64,000 bases of DNA from Isochrysis galbana (GCA_018136815.1 CM030932.1:7060230-7124229), one strand, 5' to 3'; shown: positions 10,766-22,102, counted from the first letter of the stretch. The notes: generated by a model from the letters alone, not told the origin. Numbers and translations are program-made.

Positions 10766-11863
10766 ATGGGGAGGAAGCGTCAGAAGAGCAATGAGGAGGG
10801 GGATGAGGATGACGGAATGTATGAAGTGGACTTCATAGTGGCTCGACGACTGGTGCGGGGGAAGCCTGAGTATCTGATTCGATGGGAGGGCTTCTCGGAG
10901 AGCGCCGACACCTGACCGGCGCCGACCTCCCTCCGAGCTCGTGCGACGAGCCCACAGGCCACTTCACCCTTCTCCTGGTGGAGTACCCGAGTGCCGCGAA
11001 CGACGCGCGCCTGCCAGGCAAGAAGACCGCGAGCGACGTGTGGGGCAGGGTGGCGAAGAAGACTAGGGCAATAATTCGGGTACGCCCCTCCCGCCCAGCC
11101 ACTCTGCCTGCTGTCTTCACCTATCACCTCTCTCCCTCACACCTGCAGATGCAGCATGGTGTGCGAGCCAACCTCGGCATCCCCGAGGAGTTGGTTGGGC
11201 GCATGGTGGGGGTGGGTTACCACCTCCACAATGGGGTGTGCAAGCCCTTTTCCTCGGCTCCACCAACCCGCCCTGTGGGATGCCGGAAGAAGAGATGCAC
11301 CTCTCTCCCTCCAGGGGTGCCGAGTGGCGACCGCCCGAACCACTCCTCCCTCTCCAAGCTGCAGTCATGCGCCGACGTGTTCGACGCTTGCTTTGGAGGT
11401 GGAACCCCCCCCCCCTTCACCTTGTGCCCCCCCTTCCTGCTTGCTCACCATGTGCAACACCTATTGGCAGGCGGCCCATTTGGGACGGAGTACAAGGACA
11501 CGGTCGATGCTGCCGGGGCGCTGTCGCGCCTAAAGTGCGCGGCGTCACGCAACCTGAACAACTGGATGCACGTCGACCAGATGGACGGGGGGCCGTGTTG
11601 GGCAGCATGGATGAGGATGAACCCGAGCGCGGACAAGCCTGCGGATTGGTGGCTTCTATTCCCGTGTGTAGGCCTTGCTGTGCAGCTCGTGGATGGGGTC
11701 CGAATCAGGTGGCACGGCAGGTATGCTCACCACTGCTCCATATCCGCGCCCTCGCAAAACGACGAGCTTCTCAGCTTGTTCGCGAGCACGTGCCTGCGTG
11801 TGCAGGCATGGCAAAGGCGCGAGGCAACTTGGGCAGGAGCCTCCCGTGCACGAAAGCAGGTGA
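10766..11863 (+). CDS. Chromodomain protein with 2OG/Fe(II)-dioxygenase-like C-terminus, frameshifted; mobile-element linked
   Basis: The ATG at 10766 begins MGRKRQKSNEEGDEDDG, then a chromodomain YEVDFIVARRLVRGKPEYLI / RWEGFSESADT. A TGA follows (10912-10914) exactly where chromodomains continue with Trp; moving by one base restores an open frame (TGADLPPSSCDEPTGHF). Introns by consensus are 11080-11148 (secure), about 11216-11313, and 11399-11470. The C-terminal exon reads GPFGTEYKDTVDAAG, NNWMHVDQMDGGPCWAAW, WWLLFPCVGLAVQLVDGVRI, RWHGRYAHHCSISAP, NDELLSLF. An H-x-D pair (11569-11577) followed ~50 residues later by G-x-x-x-W and His is the arrangement of a double-stranded beta-helix 2OG/Fe(II) dioxygenase such as TET/JBP. 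This assignment is inference. The end is uncertain: a splice 11724-11808 gives a stop at 11863, while the unspliced frame continues to 12288 over the convergent transposase. Confidence 0.5.
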
Positions 11864-13434
11864 GAGTTGGGCAGAAGGTCCACATTGGGTCCTTTGCCAT
11901 GCTGGGTACTGTGTCCAGGGGGGAGGGTTGCCGGGTGTATGTGCGGTGCGCTGCGTGGGTCCTCGTTGCGGAAGCCCGACCGCGGAGGTTCCTTCATATC
12001 AGCGAGGGACTGCCCAGACTGCTGATCTGTGATGAGGGCTGGCAGGGCGCGGGCATCAAGCGTGCAACCGCCGGTAACGGTGCGCTTCTTCGCGCCTTTC
12101 TCCGACACCACCTCACCCCCATCACCGGGGAAGCGCCACGTCCAATCATTCCCCGCCGAGGACTCCGAAAGCTTGACCTGCACCCCCATTTGATCCCAAG
12201 AAAACACGTTCCCCGGCTTGTCTATGATGAAATAGGCGCCGTTCTCCTTGGCGGCCTCCTCCTTGTCCGCCCATCGGCCGAGCCCTAGATGCACCACAGC
12301 CTCTCCCAGCTTCTCGTACCACAACTCGAGGTTGGTCGCGGTGCACCAGTGCTTCCGGTCGATCTCGATGCGTTTCACCTTGCCCTCCTTGACACACATC
12401 TGTGTTTTGTAGCGTTCGTACCAATCGGCCCGGACAGCCTTGTGCTTGAAGAGGTTCGCGACGTCTGTCCCTTGAATGAGGAGGTTCACAGTCCCTATGA
12501 CCAAGGAGCGGTTAACACGCACGCCCATGTGCCGTAGCGCGGAGGCCCAAAAGTATAGACGCTTCCGAGCCTCCTCCGGCAAGAAGCATTGCCTACCTGC
12601 AACGGCAGGGCTCACCACAAATTCTGCCGGGTCCTTCTTCTCAGCCTCCGCGGCTGCTTTTGCTCCCATGGCTGCCGCATTCAGAGGCCAGTAGGAGATG
12701 CTCACGCCGACAGCGCAAAGCACCTCGGATGCACGTCGCCCATCCATCGCGAGCCTGCCTTTCACCATTTCCACTGCGGCCCACTTCACTCCCTCCCTGT
12801 ACATCCCCCTGGTGCCCTTTGCGCCGTAGGGCCTGGAATCGCCCATCCGAGTGCATGCCTCCGCCAGCTGCGCCTTCAGAGCGTCCAGATCGTATCCATG
12901 CAGCGTGCCCAACTTCGCCGCCGATGGTGCGCCCGTAACCGACGCAGACGAGCGCGCGTACGACCTCTGCTCGCCCGAGGCCGAGGGTGGGCGGTCCGGA
13001 AGTGGAACGACGCCGCACTTGATCGCGTCCAGCGTCTCTTCTCCCATACGACGTTCCCAATAGGTGAAGCGCGGTCTGTCGATGCCGAACTCCTTGGCCC
13101 AGTCAGCCTTCGTCCGTAGCGTCGTCCGGTCGGTGTCTGGGTGGTACCAGCACCGGATGGCCTTCAGCGCGCGCTCCTTCGTGTCATCCTGCGGAGGGAC
13201 GCGCCCCCCGGCCATGTATGATATCTGAGCGGCCGCTTGACGCCTGGGACGCCCGGAACGCGCCCCGCCTGCCTCCCCCTCCTCACGAAGAACAACTTCT
13301 GTGACGTCGTCGATCGCGACGGCGATCGGGGATGCAGCCGGAGGGGCGTCTGAGTCGCGCGCGGGTTGGGGCGACCCGCGGAGGGATGTTGGGGTTGTGC
13401 ATGCCCCTGGCTCTGACGCCACTCTCGACGCCAT
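11656..13434 (-). CDS. Pogo/Tc1-mariner-like DDE transposase, probably incomplete
   Basis: The first ATG is at 13434, and the frame is open to 11656. Residues ~50-60 contain SGRPRRQ, resembling an AT-hook. A helix-turn-helix-like region follows (KAIRCWYHPDTDRTTLRTKA, DWAKEFGIDRPRFTYWERRM). Residues ~300-460 resemble the start of the DDE_1 catalytic core used by pogo/CENP-B relatives: VRADWYERYKTQMC, NLELWYEKLGEAV, AYFIIDKPGNVFSWDQMGVQ (the D in WDQMG fits the first catalytic Asp of the family's DET-G motif), then KKRTVTGGCTLDARALPALI. The D-x-H-x-S-H second catalytic segment expected ~60-100 residues later is not seen. From about 11870 downwards the frame runs antisense to the neighbouring gene and is unlikely to be coding. 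This looks like a decayed or 3'-truncated transposon gene. Confidence 0.6.
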   Translation of the reverse strand: MASRVASEPGACTTPTSLRGSPQPARDSDAPPAASPIAVAIDDVTEVVLREEGEAGGARSGRPRRQAAAQISYMAGGRVPPQDDTKERALKAIRCWYHPDTDRTTLRTKADWAKEFGIDRPRFTYWERRMGEETLDAIKCGVVPLPDRPPSASGEQRSYARSSASVTGAPSAAKLGTLHGYDLDALKAQLAEACTRMGDSRPYGAKGTRGMYREGVKWAAVEMVKGRLAMDGRRASEVLCAVGVSISYWPLNAAAMGAKAAAEAEKKDPAEFVVSPAVAGRQCFLPEEARKRLYFWASALRHMGVRVNRSLVIGTVNLLIQGTDVANLFKHKAVRADWYERYKTQMCVKEGKVKRIEIDRKHWCTATNLELWYEKLGEAVVHLGLGRWADKEEAAKENGAYFIIDKPGNVFSWDQMGVQVKLSESSAGNDWTWRFPGDGGEVVSEKGAKKRTVTGGCTLDARALPALITDQQSGQSLADMKEPPRSGFRNEDPRSAPHIHPATLPPGHSTQHGKGPNVDLLPNSHLLSCTGGSCPSCLAPLPCLHTQARAREQAEKLVVLRGRGYGAVVSIPAVPPDSDPIHELHSKAYTRE

Positions 13435-13761
13435 GGAGCTGCAGTGGGGCTGGTGGGGGCTGCGAAGAACCACGTGCCAGGCTTCAACGCGCGCTCAGGA
13501 ATTGGCTGGGCACGGAGTAGCGGGAATTTTTAAGAAGATTTTTTTTCCGCGCGTGTGCGCACCTAAAATGTCACGGTGAGTCACCATCTAACCCATTTCG
13601 AATGAGAAGCACATGTCGGCGACGGGAATCACATGGGACAACTTCCATCTAGTCGGAACGGCTTCCAGATGTTTTAGGGCCGAAATTTATTTTAACCCAT
13701 CGAAAAGCGTCTTGTCCAAGAAGCGCCAGCCTCTACTTGTCGCTGGCAGGAAAAGAGGCCG
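13435..13761. promoter_or_regulatory. Divergent intergenic region (transposase / JMJD4-like gene)
   Basis: A 327-bp gap separates two divergent start codons, so any promoters for both must lie here. It contains an AT-rich patch (13509-13548) with long T and A runs. No defined TATA or Inr element is evident. Confidence 0.35.
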
Positions 13762-15811
13762 ATGGCCTCTCTCCCTCGCGTCGACGTCTCGAGTCGTAGC
13801 CGGCGCCTCCGGCTGCTCGAGTGCCACCTCATCCGCAACCGGCCGTGCATCATCGAAGGAGCGACGACGCTCTGGCGCTCGTCGAGCTGGGCCCGGGACG
13901 CTCTTGGCGTGCTACGCAAGCTGGAGGAGAGGGTTGGCACAGAGACCATGGTGGGCCATTCATCTCTCTCGCTACGCAGCCAATCATATGCGTAGAGCCC
14001 GGGAGCCGGGAGGAGTGGCACAAGAGCCCGGGACTTTGTTGGTACGCGGCTCATCATGCCTTGCCGCCGCACCGCCATAGGTGCCTGTGGAGTTCTGCCC
14101 TGCTGATGTCGTCGACTCGGATCGATTATGTTCATGGGAGGGTGGCAGTGATACAGATGGCTATGGCAGCCGCACGCGTTGCGAAATGAAGCTCGGCACG
14201 TTTTTGGAGAGGTGGTGTGCTGGCTGGCCGAATCGTCAGTTGGGCTACTTGAAGGACTGGCACCTACCTCGGCTTCACCCGAAGGTGGCCTCCGACACGT
14301 ACTCGCCCCTTGACGTCTTCGGCTTTGATGGGCTGAATGCCTGGTGCGATGCAAGAGATGCTGATGATTACCGATTTGTCTACGCCGGCCAAGCTGGTAC
14401 GTGGACAGCCCTTCATCACGATGTTCTCTGCTCGCACTCGTGGAGCGCCAACGTGGTGGGAAGGAAACACTGGATTCTCTTCCCACCGGCTGTAACGGAG
14501 CTGCTTTTCGACGGCCAGGGTAACCTCGTTCCGGATGCTCGGCCGAGTGCATGGAAACAGTACTCGTCGGCGGTGCGCGCCTCGCTTTCGCAAGCCTGGG
14601 CGAAGCGTGTAGAGGCGACGCAGGGGGTGGGCGATGTCGTGTTTGTACCAGCAGGTTGGCACCACCAAGTACACAACGTCGCCGGCACTGTCTCGGTTAA
14701 CCACAACTGGATCTGTGCCTCCGGGCTCCCGGCGTTCTGCGCGTTTGTGGTGCGAGAACTACACGACACTTGCGCATCCATTGCCGATCTCAGGGCCCGA
14801 GGGGAGCATGAACCCGTGGACGGCACGGGTGAGGAACGTACTTTTCTCAACAACATCTCAAGTGGTCGTTCTGCTGATTGCCTAATGAGTACTGATGAAT
14901 GGCGAGCCCATGTACAACTTCTGATGCGAGCGAATTGTGGTATCGATCTTAGCGGCGCAGTAGCATTGATAGGAACCTTCGTTGCAAGGGCAGCCGAGAC
15001 CCTCAGCAGCAGTAAACTTACATGTGAGACTCCGGAGGAGCCTCTATCTTCTAAGCTTGCGCTCTTTCGAATGCACGCCCAGAGCATACGTGGACGTCAT
15101 TCAAATGTTGCACGACATGATATTGCCCTAGACATGACTTCACTTGGTTCGCCTACAGTCACCGGGGACGGGTTGCACATGGAGCAATTCGAGTGTTGCA
15201 TGAATCGCGATGCGCAAGAGGGAACTTTGATTGCGTTCGAACTCGTCCAGGTGGTCCGCAACTTGACTCGCCTGCTCTTGGTCGACGATGTCATCGATGC
15301 TGCTGGGATCAGCCGACAGAAGGCTAGACACGTCATGGACGGCATGAAGACGCTGCCTCCACCTGTGGATCAAGCTGGAAACCCTTTACCCCACGCTCAC
15401 CCGTGCGTTCAAGTTGCCTGCTTGACTTGCGCGAAGCCATCACAAATGAAAGATGAGACCAACCCCGCCGAACTCAATGATGCGAGATGCAAGACTTGCC
15501 TAGGCGATATTGCGCAGTCTACTGCTTGGTGGCGAGATGCTCTGCTACTCATCCGACGGGCTCAAACTATGCTCATCATCCTCGACAGTGGGTCGCCAAA
15601 TGTCGAGAGAGTTCGGAGAGAATGCATCAGGCCTTCGATGCGGGAAGATATCCGCAGCAATTCGATGAACGTAGACACCTCGCCCTCCATCGACAAAGCG
15701 GGTTTTCATTCCGCGCTTAAAGATTATACCGCACGTCGTCGCTGGCGACGAGAGCTGCGTCGCCTGCGGACATCCGAACAAGCATCAATAAAGTTGGGTA
15801 CCGCTCGCTAG
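13762..15811 (+). CDS. JMJD4: JmjC-domain 2OG oxygenase, JMJD4-like
   Basis: Two exons (13762-13950, 14081-15811; intron 130 bp) give 639 aa. The join reads GTETM-VPVEFC in frame. Residues ~20-35 (IRNRPCIIEG) match the usual N-terminal part of JmjC hydroxylases. The catalytic domain has YRFVYAGQAGTWTALHHDVL with the HxD iron ligands (about H175/D177), WSANVVGRKHWILFPP, and GDVVFVPAGWHHQVHN with the distal His (~258). This closely follows JMJD4, whose animal member hydroxylates a lysine of translation termination factor eRF1. Substrate identity here is inference. The C-terminal ~300 residues are an extension beyond the JmjC fold, with paired cysteines (CLTC ... CKTC) that could bind zinc, and a basic tail. 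The following 200 bp has no gene. Confidence 0.85.
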
Positions 15812-16284
15812 GAAAGTCAGGTTGCTATGGCACTACTAGATCGCAGAAATCCCGAATCACTCATCGTTGTAAATTATTATTCAAAGCTCTCGCCGCGTAT
15901 GCAACTTCGGGCAACTTCCACGCCGCTCTACATTCCCGTCCACCAACCTTTCCTTACCGTCTTGCGGCAGCCGTCCCTTGTGCACGATCTAGGGGCCCCA
16001 GAAATAAAGGAGTTTGTTGTTTTTAGGTGTTAGGCCGTGGTGTGTGCCTCCGACCTACCTCCGCCATTGGTGATCAATAAAGTTAGCACTTGGTACTTGG
16101 TTCGCATGCGGAGGGCACGATACCTCCCCCTCTCCTGGCTCCCCCTGATGGGGGAAGGGAGCCACATTCCACATTCCTTCTTGCAATGCCACTCAGCTGG
16201 CATAGCAAAGGGTGGCGCACCCTGTCCACCAAGCCACAACAGTCGCTAGAGGCACCCCTCCCGGCTCCCCGAGGCGGGCGCTGG

Positions 16285-16412
16285 ATACCCAATCGCACGC
16301 CCTAGCTAGCCCGCGTTAGTAAGCCTATCGGCGCCGCTATCGCTCTAACCATCCACGCCCTAGCTAGCCCGCGTCCGTAAGCGTATTCGCGCCGCTATCG
16401 CTCTAACCAATC
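16285..16412. repeat. Tandem duplication of ~64 bp
   Basis: Two adjacent copies share CGCCCTAGCTAGCCCGCG and, 25 bp further on, GCGCCGCTATCGCTCTAACC. The spacing between copies is 64 bp. No coding potential. Confidence 0.8.
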
Positions 16413-16679
16413 GCCCATTCTCCTAGTGGTTGATGCCTCTTTGATAGCTAGACGGCACCTGTCGCATCCAGAGTATTTTATTATATACTCTAGCAGGCGG
16501 ATGCGGTGCTTCTATCAATGTGTATTGTGTGAGAAAATTGAGTGAGTTTTGTTTTTGACTATGAGTTGCCTCGAAGCTCCGCCGCATTGCACGCCGCATT
16601 TGTTCGTTTGTCGGCGGAAGGAACTGGCAAGGAAGCCGGCAGGAAGGTAAAGGAAGTGTCTTGGCAAGGCGACGGAGGG

Positions 16680-16772
16680 CAGGATTTCTAACGGTAGAGA
16701 GGCAGGAATTTTTAACGGTAGGGAGGCAGGATTTTTAACGGTAGAAGAAGAGTGCAGAATTTAACAGTAGAA
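16680..16772. repeat. Degenerate ~30-bp tandem repeat
   Basis: Four decaying copies of a unit containing GGCAGGATTTTTAACGGTAG (16679 onward). It adjoins the minisatellite that follows. Confidence 0.7.
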
Positions 16773-16799
16773 GAAGAGCGGAGAGGAGCGGGAGCGGGG

Positions 16800-17002
16800 C
16801 TCGAACTGCAGAGCGCTCCGCGCTCCGTCCGGACTCGAACTCGCTCCGCGCTCCGTCCGGACTCGAACTCGCTCCGTCCGGACTCGAACTCGCTCCGCGC
16901 TCCGTCCGGACTCGAACTCGCTCCGTCCGGACTCGAACTCGCTCCGCGCTCCGTCCGGACTCGAACTCGCTCCGCGCTCCGTCCGGACTCGAACTCGCTC
17001 CC
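16800..17002. repeat. Minisatellite CTCCGTCCGGACTCGAACTCG
   Basis: About nine units, alternating a ~26-bp form (with an extra CGCTCCG) and a ~19-bp form, cover 200 bp. The unit contains the palindrome GTCCGGAC. It would encode repetitive Arg/Ser/Asp in several frames, but there is no gene context. Confidence 0.85.
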
Positions 17003-17586
17003 CAGAGCAAAAGGTTGGTGGAGATGGTGGGTTGAACCACTATGCCACGCGAGAGTTTACGTAGCCATAGGGCCAGTGGGAAGGGCTGAGAACCACCCTA
17101 TATACTCTGGGTTTTTCTCTTCTTTCTTCAACTCTTCTTCTTCTTTCTTCCTCTGTTCTTTTTTACTTTTTACTTTTTTCTTTACCATTATTTCTTCTTG
17201 CTTCTGAGACATTGCGAATGCGACACCCCCCGGCTTTTCACGAGCGTCCTCGCGAGCCTTCTGCAAGCGGAATCCTTATGTCTCCAAATTGTGGAAGTCA
17301 ATGTCTCTAAATTTTGGAAATCAATGTCTCGAAATTGTGGACGGTCGCCATCGCTCTGCTTCAGATTCGAGCGGGGAGAGAGACGAGGGGAAATCTTCCC
17401 CCGGTCCCATGATAAAAAATTGGGCCTCGGGATCAACAAAAGTTTTTTTCAACCCAATCTCCCCCACCCCTACCTGCCGGTTTTGCTCCGTAAATCGAAG
17501 TTGAAGTTGATTGTGGGGAGTGTGCGAAAAAAGAATGGGCCTAAGACTAGGACAAAGAACTGCACCGCCTGGACGCGAAGTACACG

Positions 17587-20500
17587 CTATAAGGCTGAAC
17601 TCCGCGAGAAGGAAGAGGGACGTAGGGAGACGAATCGAGAAGTGCCGAGACGGCTGCTCATACCGCGAGAACTCAAAAAGTTGGAACCTCTGGCAGCGCT
17701 CACGGCCTTTGCAGTCACGGGGAGCGGCGGCAGAGGTTCGCCCTTAGAAACAAAGGGGCGAATCGGTGGTAGGTCGTCAGGTCGAACCGGGGTCGTCGAG
17801 GCGGCCACCTTCGCAAGCCCTCGTGAGCGCCCGCGATTAGGCGCGAAAGACCATGGCGCCGATCGTACGTCACGAAGCGGATAGGCTGGGCGCGAAAAAA
17901 CCGAACGCTCTCCGGCGGAGTTCCGACACGCGACTCCGGGGCTACCGCGGCTGCTAAACGGAGACTTCCAGCCCGAACTTTCAAGTGTTGTGCCCGGTGC
18001 GTCGGATGGTGCCGCCTCGTCGTCTTGGAATGGCTCTAGCGAAATCATATCCTCATCGTTGGGTGCATGATTGGCAGTGTGGGTTTGCCCGAGCAAAGAA
18101 GCGCGGTGGCGCGCGGTACGGCGAGATGAGACACGAGAGCGCCCATTAGAGGGCTTCCCATTCTCTTTTGAAGAACGCCTCGTCCTGCCGCCGCTGTTCG
18201 ATTTTGCTAGCGCATTTTCTGGTTTGTCCTCGCGCTCTTTCTCCTCACTTGCGTTGAGAGCATAGCCACTATCCGTTGCCGCGCCCATTTTGCCTTCCTG
18301 ATCCGTACGAGTCGCTGTCCTGATGGCGCTCCCGGCTCTCCGGCGACGAATTGCTCGCGATCCCTTGCTCCTCTCCTCGCCGCCGTTGTCCTCATCGCCA
18401 TGAGGCGAGCCGCCATTGATCGTGCTCTGCACTCGGCTCGTCATGTGCTCCGAAAGCTTGCGCAAGATCGGTGACACGACGGAAGCCCGGACCTCCGTGG
18501 AGAGCAAGGCCCGGTTCTCAAAGGAGCCCTCCTCGCAAGGTGCAGGTGTATCATCGGCGTCTCGGTAAGGAACCACTACCTTGGCCCTTTCCTGTTGCAT
18601 CCGAGGAGGCTCTAACTCATCCACACTCTGGGCGGGATCACTTCCCTCGAGGCCGTCGGGTGATAGAGATCTGCCTTGCACGGTCGTATCTCGCTGACAT
18701 CCTACTGACGATCCGCACTCACCAGCATGATCCCTTCGTCGGCCTTGAGGAGAACAACTTCCATCTCGCGAGGATGGGTTGCCATCGTGTGAAGATGGAC
18801 TCATTTTGTCCGGAGAGCGTCGCTTGATCTGCGGAGAGCACTGCATGCCGGGCTGCGGGCGATGAATGAGCAGAGAGCGATGTGCGCCTCGCCGCGATTG
18901 ACGTGCACTGGGGGGAGACTGAGTGGTGGGTGTGCGAACTTGAGGTGACTTGGTGTCGCGAACATCCGTACGTGAGAACGACCCGCGTCGCGAAGAGGGG
19001 TGTGAGTTGGCGCTTGGTGATCGTTGTGATGGCACCTCCCTGGAGGACGGGCGGCGCGAGCTGTTCTTGTTTCCGTGCAGCGGCACAAGCCCGGGATTGT
19101 CTTTCCGAGTTGGAAGGCTTCCACCTGGTTGAAACTTGGATGGGATGATAGATGGCGCAAAAGGCCACGAGTGGATGTCTGAGAAGGTCTGACGCCGTGG
19201 CAACGTTGGTGTAGCTGGGGATGAGAAAAGGGCCGATGGAGCATCGGCCAAGATCGGAGGCGGCGCGCTAGCGTTGCTGCCCTTGGAACGAGCGCCACTC
19301 AGTACACCTAGGCCACTTAGTCCACCTAGGCCGCCGATTGTCCCCAACGCTACTATCGGTCCCGCACTGGCTCTCCGGCTGTTCCCTCGCGGTCCGTTTG
19401 CGACCTCCTCGCTCCCCGGCCCAATTTTGGCTTGTTGGTTGCTTGCCCCTTGTGCCAACACGTCAGCATTCGCCGCGTCGCGTTTATTCAGAGTGGTTGA
19501 CCTCCGCTTTCGGCGCCGTGGCACCATGTCAACTTTCCGAAAGAAAAGTACATAATTGTCCGGCGACACGACGTCCTCGCCTTCGGCGAGCGGCGAGCAG
19601 CGAGAATCGTTGTAAGAATACCACCTCCCGTCGCGTGCGCACCGCGCAAGTGCTGTGTAGTGGCCGCCTGAGAGAGATCCCACGTGGTTACAAACCGCGT
19701 AGAGCTGGTACACATGGCGTGCCCCATCCCCTGTGACGATCTCCTCTGACGTTGAATCGTTCCGAATATACTCAAGACTAGAAGGCTCTTTCTTGCTCGA
19801 TACGTCCGCGACCTCCTCCTCGACCTCCTTCTCTTTGGAGCCGCTCTGCGGAGAACGCGATGAACCTGCCTGCGGCTGCGACTCAACAGCGACGGTCTTG
19901 GCGAAGGGCGCGGGCGCGGCCGCTGCGGCGTGCGCCTCTAGGCTCTCCCGGTCCACACCTCCGTCCTCACTTTCACCTAGCCCGTCAACATCTCGCTCAG
20001 CTATAGCACTAGTGGTCGAAGAAGTAGAACCGACCAGAGTAGAGAGATCGAGGTGGTCCGGGTGGTTGATGGCTACGGTTTCGGTCCGCTTGCGGTAGCG
20101 ATCGCTCCCGCCTCCGCCTCCGCCCCCGCCAAAGCGCTTGAGATGAACGCAGAGATGTGAGGGGAGCTTCCAGAGCGTAAGCGTCTAAATTGGTTGCGAG
20201 GGAGAAGGCGGGGCTAAGAAGCGCCTTTTTGTGGGGCGCAAGCAAACAGGGGGCGCCATGTGCGCGCAATGGAGCAATTTTGGTGCTGATCTCCGTTGCC
20301 AGGCCCGAGTTGCAGCTCACCTTGGTGGCCGGCCGGAAATCCTTGCAGTAGAAGCAACGCCATAAGTTGTCCCCATCCAGTGTCTCCTCGCGCATATACT
20401 CCTCAATACAATCGCGCAATGTCAGGCCCGCAGAATTTTGCGGAACGCTGCCCGTCGCCGCACCGTCTGCCCCAGAGCTTTGACGCCGGTTGGTTGACTT

Positions 20501-22102
20501 GCGCGACGGCACTCGAGGCATTGGCACAGAAAGATACATGAAGGGATCGAATTTAGTGCGCGTGGCACCTGTACGAGGGCGAGATCATACTGAGCCGTGG
20601 CCCACAAGACCCAAGCTCCGCGCCATTGGCTAAGAGGGTGAGAGCAGCTTTGCCCCCGCACAGAATAGTTTGGGAGAAAGAGCGTGCCGCACCACAATGA
20701 GAGCACTTCAGTACCGATCGCAGCTGGCCTTGGAAGGTATCGACAATGACGGAACGATCCCTCCGGAGGTGGTTTCCCCACGCCTCAGCTGCCACCGCTT
20801 CCTCCTCGGCTGCTGCAACAATTGGCGACGGACGGATGCGCGGCCCGGAGCCACCTACACCTACACCTGCAGCGAAAGCGCTGGCGCCAGAATCATCTTC
20901 ATTTCCCTCGTGACCCACACTAGATCCGCTCGTGCTCGGCCCGTTCACATAATCGAGCTCCACGTCCTCGATGTACTCCTTCTTTCCCCGCTGGCGGTTG
21001 AGATCCTCGTGCAACCCATCCAATAAGAAGGAGGCAAACTCCTATGCAGCAAACGTTCATGGAAAAGAAGGGTCGCGTGGGTAGCGACCAAACACAAGGT
21101 TCCCAAAGTCTTGCAGCGACGAGGGCAGCCGCGTGATGCACGCGAATCTCGCGCAGAGCTCGCTAGCGCACTCCCTAAAGCACATGCAAACCTTCGGGTC
21201 CAATCTGGGCTGGATCCCCACTTGGCATTCCACGCCCACTATGCGATGCCGCCCTCCTGACGTGCGCCCGCACGCACCTGCGCGTCATGCTGACGATAGC
21301 CGGCAAACTGAGGTGCAAACTCCCCAATGGTCCGCTTGAACTCAGCGGGAGAGATGCTCGCCTTGTTCCCTGCCCAAAGCTTCCCCAAGAGCTCGGCATA
21401 CGCACAGGCAACCTTGCCGCCCGATCCTGGGAGGTGTGGCAGCGGGCGGTGAGAGTGACCCTCTTCAACTCCGCAACCAGATGTGCACCAGAAGCAGCCG
21501 GGCGTCGGGCACGGCGCGAGTGCACACGCACCGAGCACATTATTCTGGTTCAGGTCCTCCCGCCACACGTTGGTGCGGAGGAAGTAGTGCGTCAACACGT
21601 CGGTGTGCGAGAGACACTGCAAGCAGGCGCGGTCGTTGGGCATTAAGCTCAGGCCGATGCCCTTGGAACAGAAAGCTCGACGTGGGTGCGGGTGCCCAGA
21701 GGCGTCGAGCTTCTGCATCCCACCGCTCCTCCCCGCGTTCCGCTTTGTGCACCCCACCTGCAGCGCTGCATTCATGAAGCACGTGTTACCCAGGTTCAGC
21801 ATGCCTACCCTGCCGCCGACGAGCTCATCCTCGGCGAGCTGGTGGGTGGAGGACTTGCGCCTCCCTCTCTTTGGCTTCGTCTCGGTCGCACGCCGCGAGA
21901 GCCCGCCCAGCAGTAGCCCAGAGGCAGTGGACGAGGCGAAGCGGCGGCGGGGAGGAGACGAGGCTCTCTCTGGTTTGTTCTGCTCTCTCTGCTCGTCGGT
22001 GGGGCGGGACCGGCGGGAAGTGGGGGAGCGGCGGGAGGCCGGAGACTTGGGGCTCGACGGCTCCGCTGGGGACGAGGGCTCGCCGCCGCTCAGCTGGCGC
22101 CC
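17587..22102 (-). CDS. Ubiquitin-specific protease (USP, peptidase C19)
   Basis: Six exons (21758-22102, 21532-21616, 21278-21426, 20693-21041, 20321-20568, 17587-20184) join in frame to 1257 aa. Every join falls inside a conserved USP motif. The Cys box is GMLNLGNTCFMNAALQ-CLSH (catalytic C108), then GGKVACAYAELLGKLW, QFAGYRQHDAQ-EFASFLL, DGLHEDLNRQ, CSHCG-ATRTKFDPFMYL, and RCFYCKDFRPATK-TLTLWK with LPSHLCVHLKRFG (the Cys pairs resemble the zinc ribbon). The His box is NHVGSLSGGHYTALARC ... WYSYNDSRC ... SPDNYVLFF. The architecture resembles the USP4/15 branch without its N-terminal DUSP domain; subfamily is inferred. After the catalytic domain comes a ~600-residue disordered Ser/Arg/Pro tail inside one intronless exon. 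The start is ATG 22102; upstream frame codons lie in a poly-G tract and use no ATG. Confidence 0.9.

Larger units (their letters stand above)
15812..17586. other. Intergenic with several tandem repeats
   Basis: No supportable gene. Besides the repeats listed separately, 16088-16165 resembles the dispersed repeat at 3880-3960 and 36655-36710 (start ACTTGGTTCGCATG). 17275-17342 has three ~23-bp copies of ATGTCTC-AAATT-TGGAA. A Lys/Glu-rich minus frame of 69 codons (17057-17266) is a purine-tract artefact in my view. Confidence 0.4.

Noticed and set aside
10882..12288. 468-codon plus-strand frame taken as one intronless protein
   Set aside because: Its first third crosses clear introns, and its last ~140 codons are antisense to the transposase coding exon. 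Only parts are used in the chromodomain gene model.
17015..17065. tRNA-like stretch (GGTTCAACCC on the minus strand)
   Set aside because: No acceptor stem or anticodon arm can be drawn around it. I found no convincing tRNA or rRNA anywhere in the window.
17057..17439. Lys/Glu-rich minus-strand frames upstream of the USP stop
   Set aside because: They derive from a CTT-rich tract and lack a supporting neighbour or motif.
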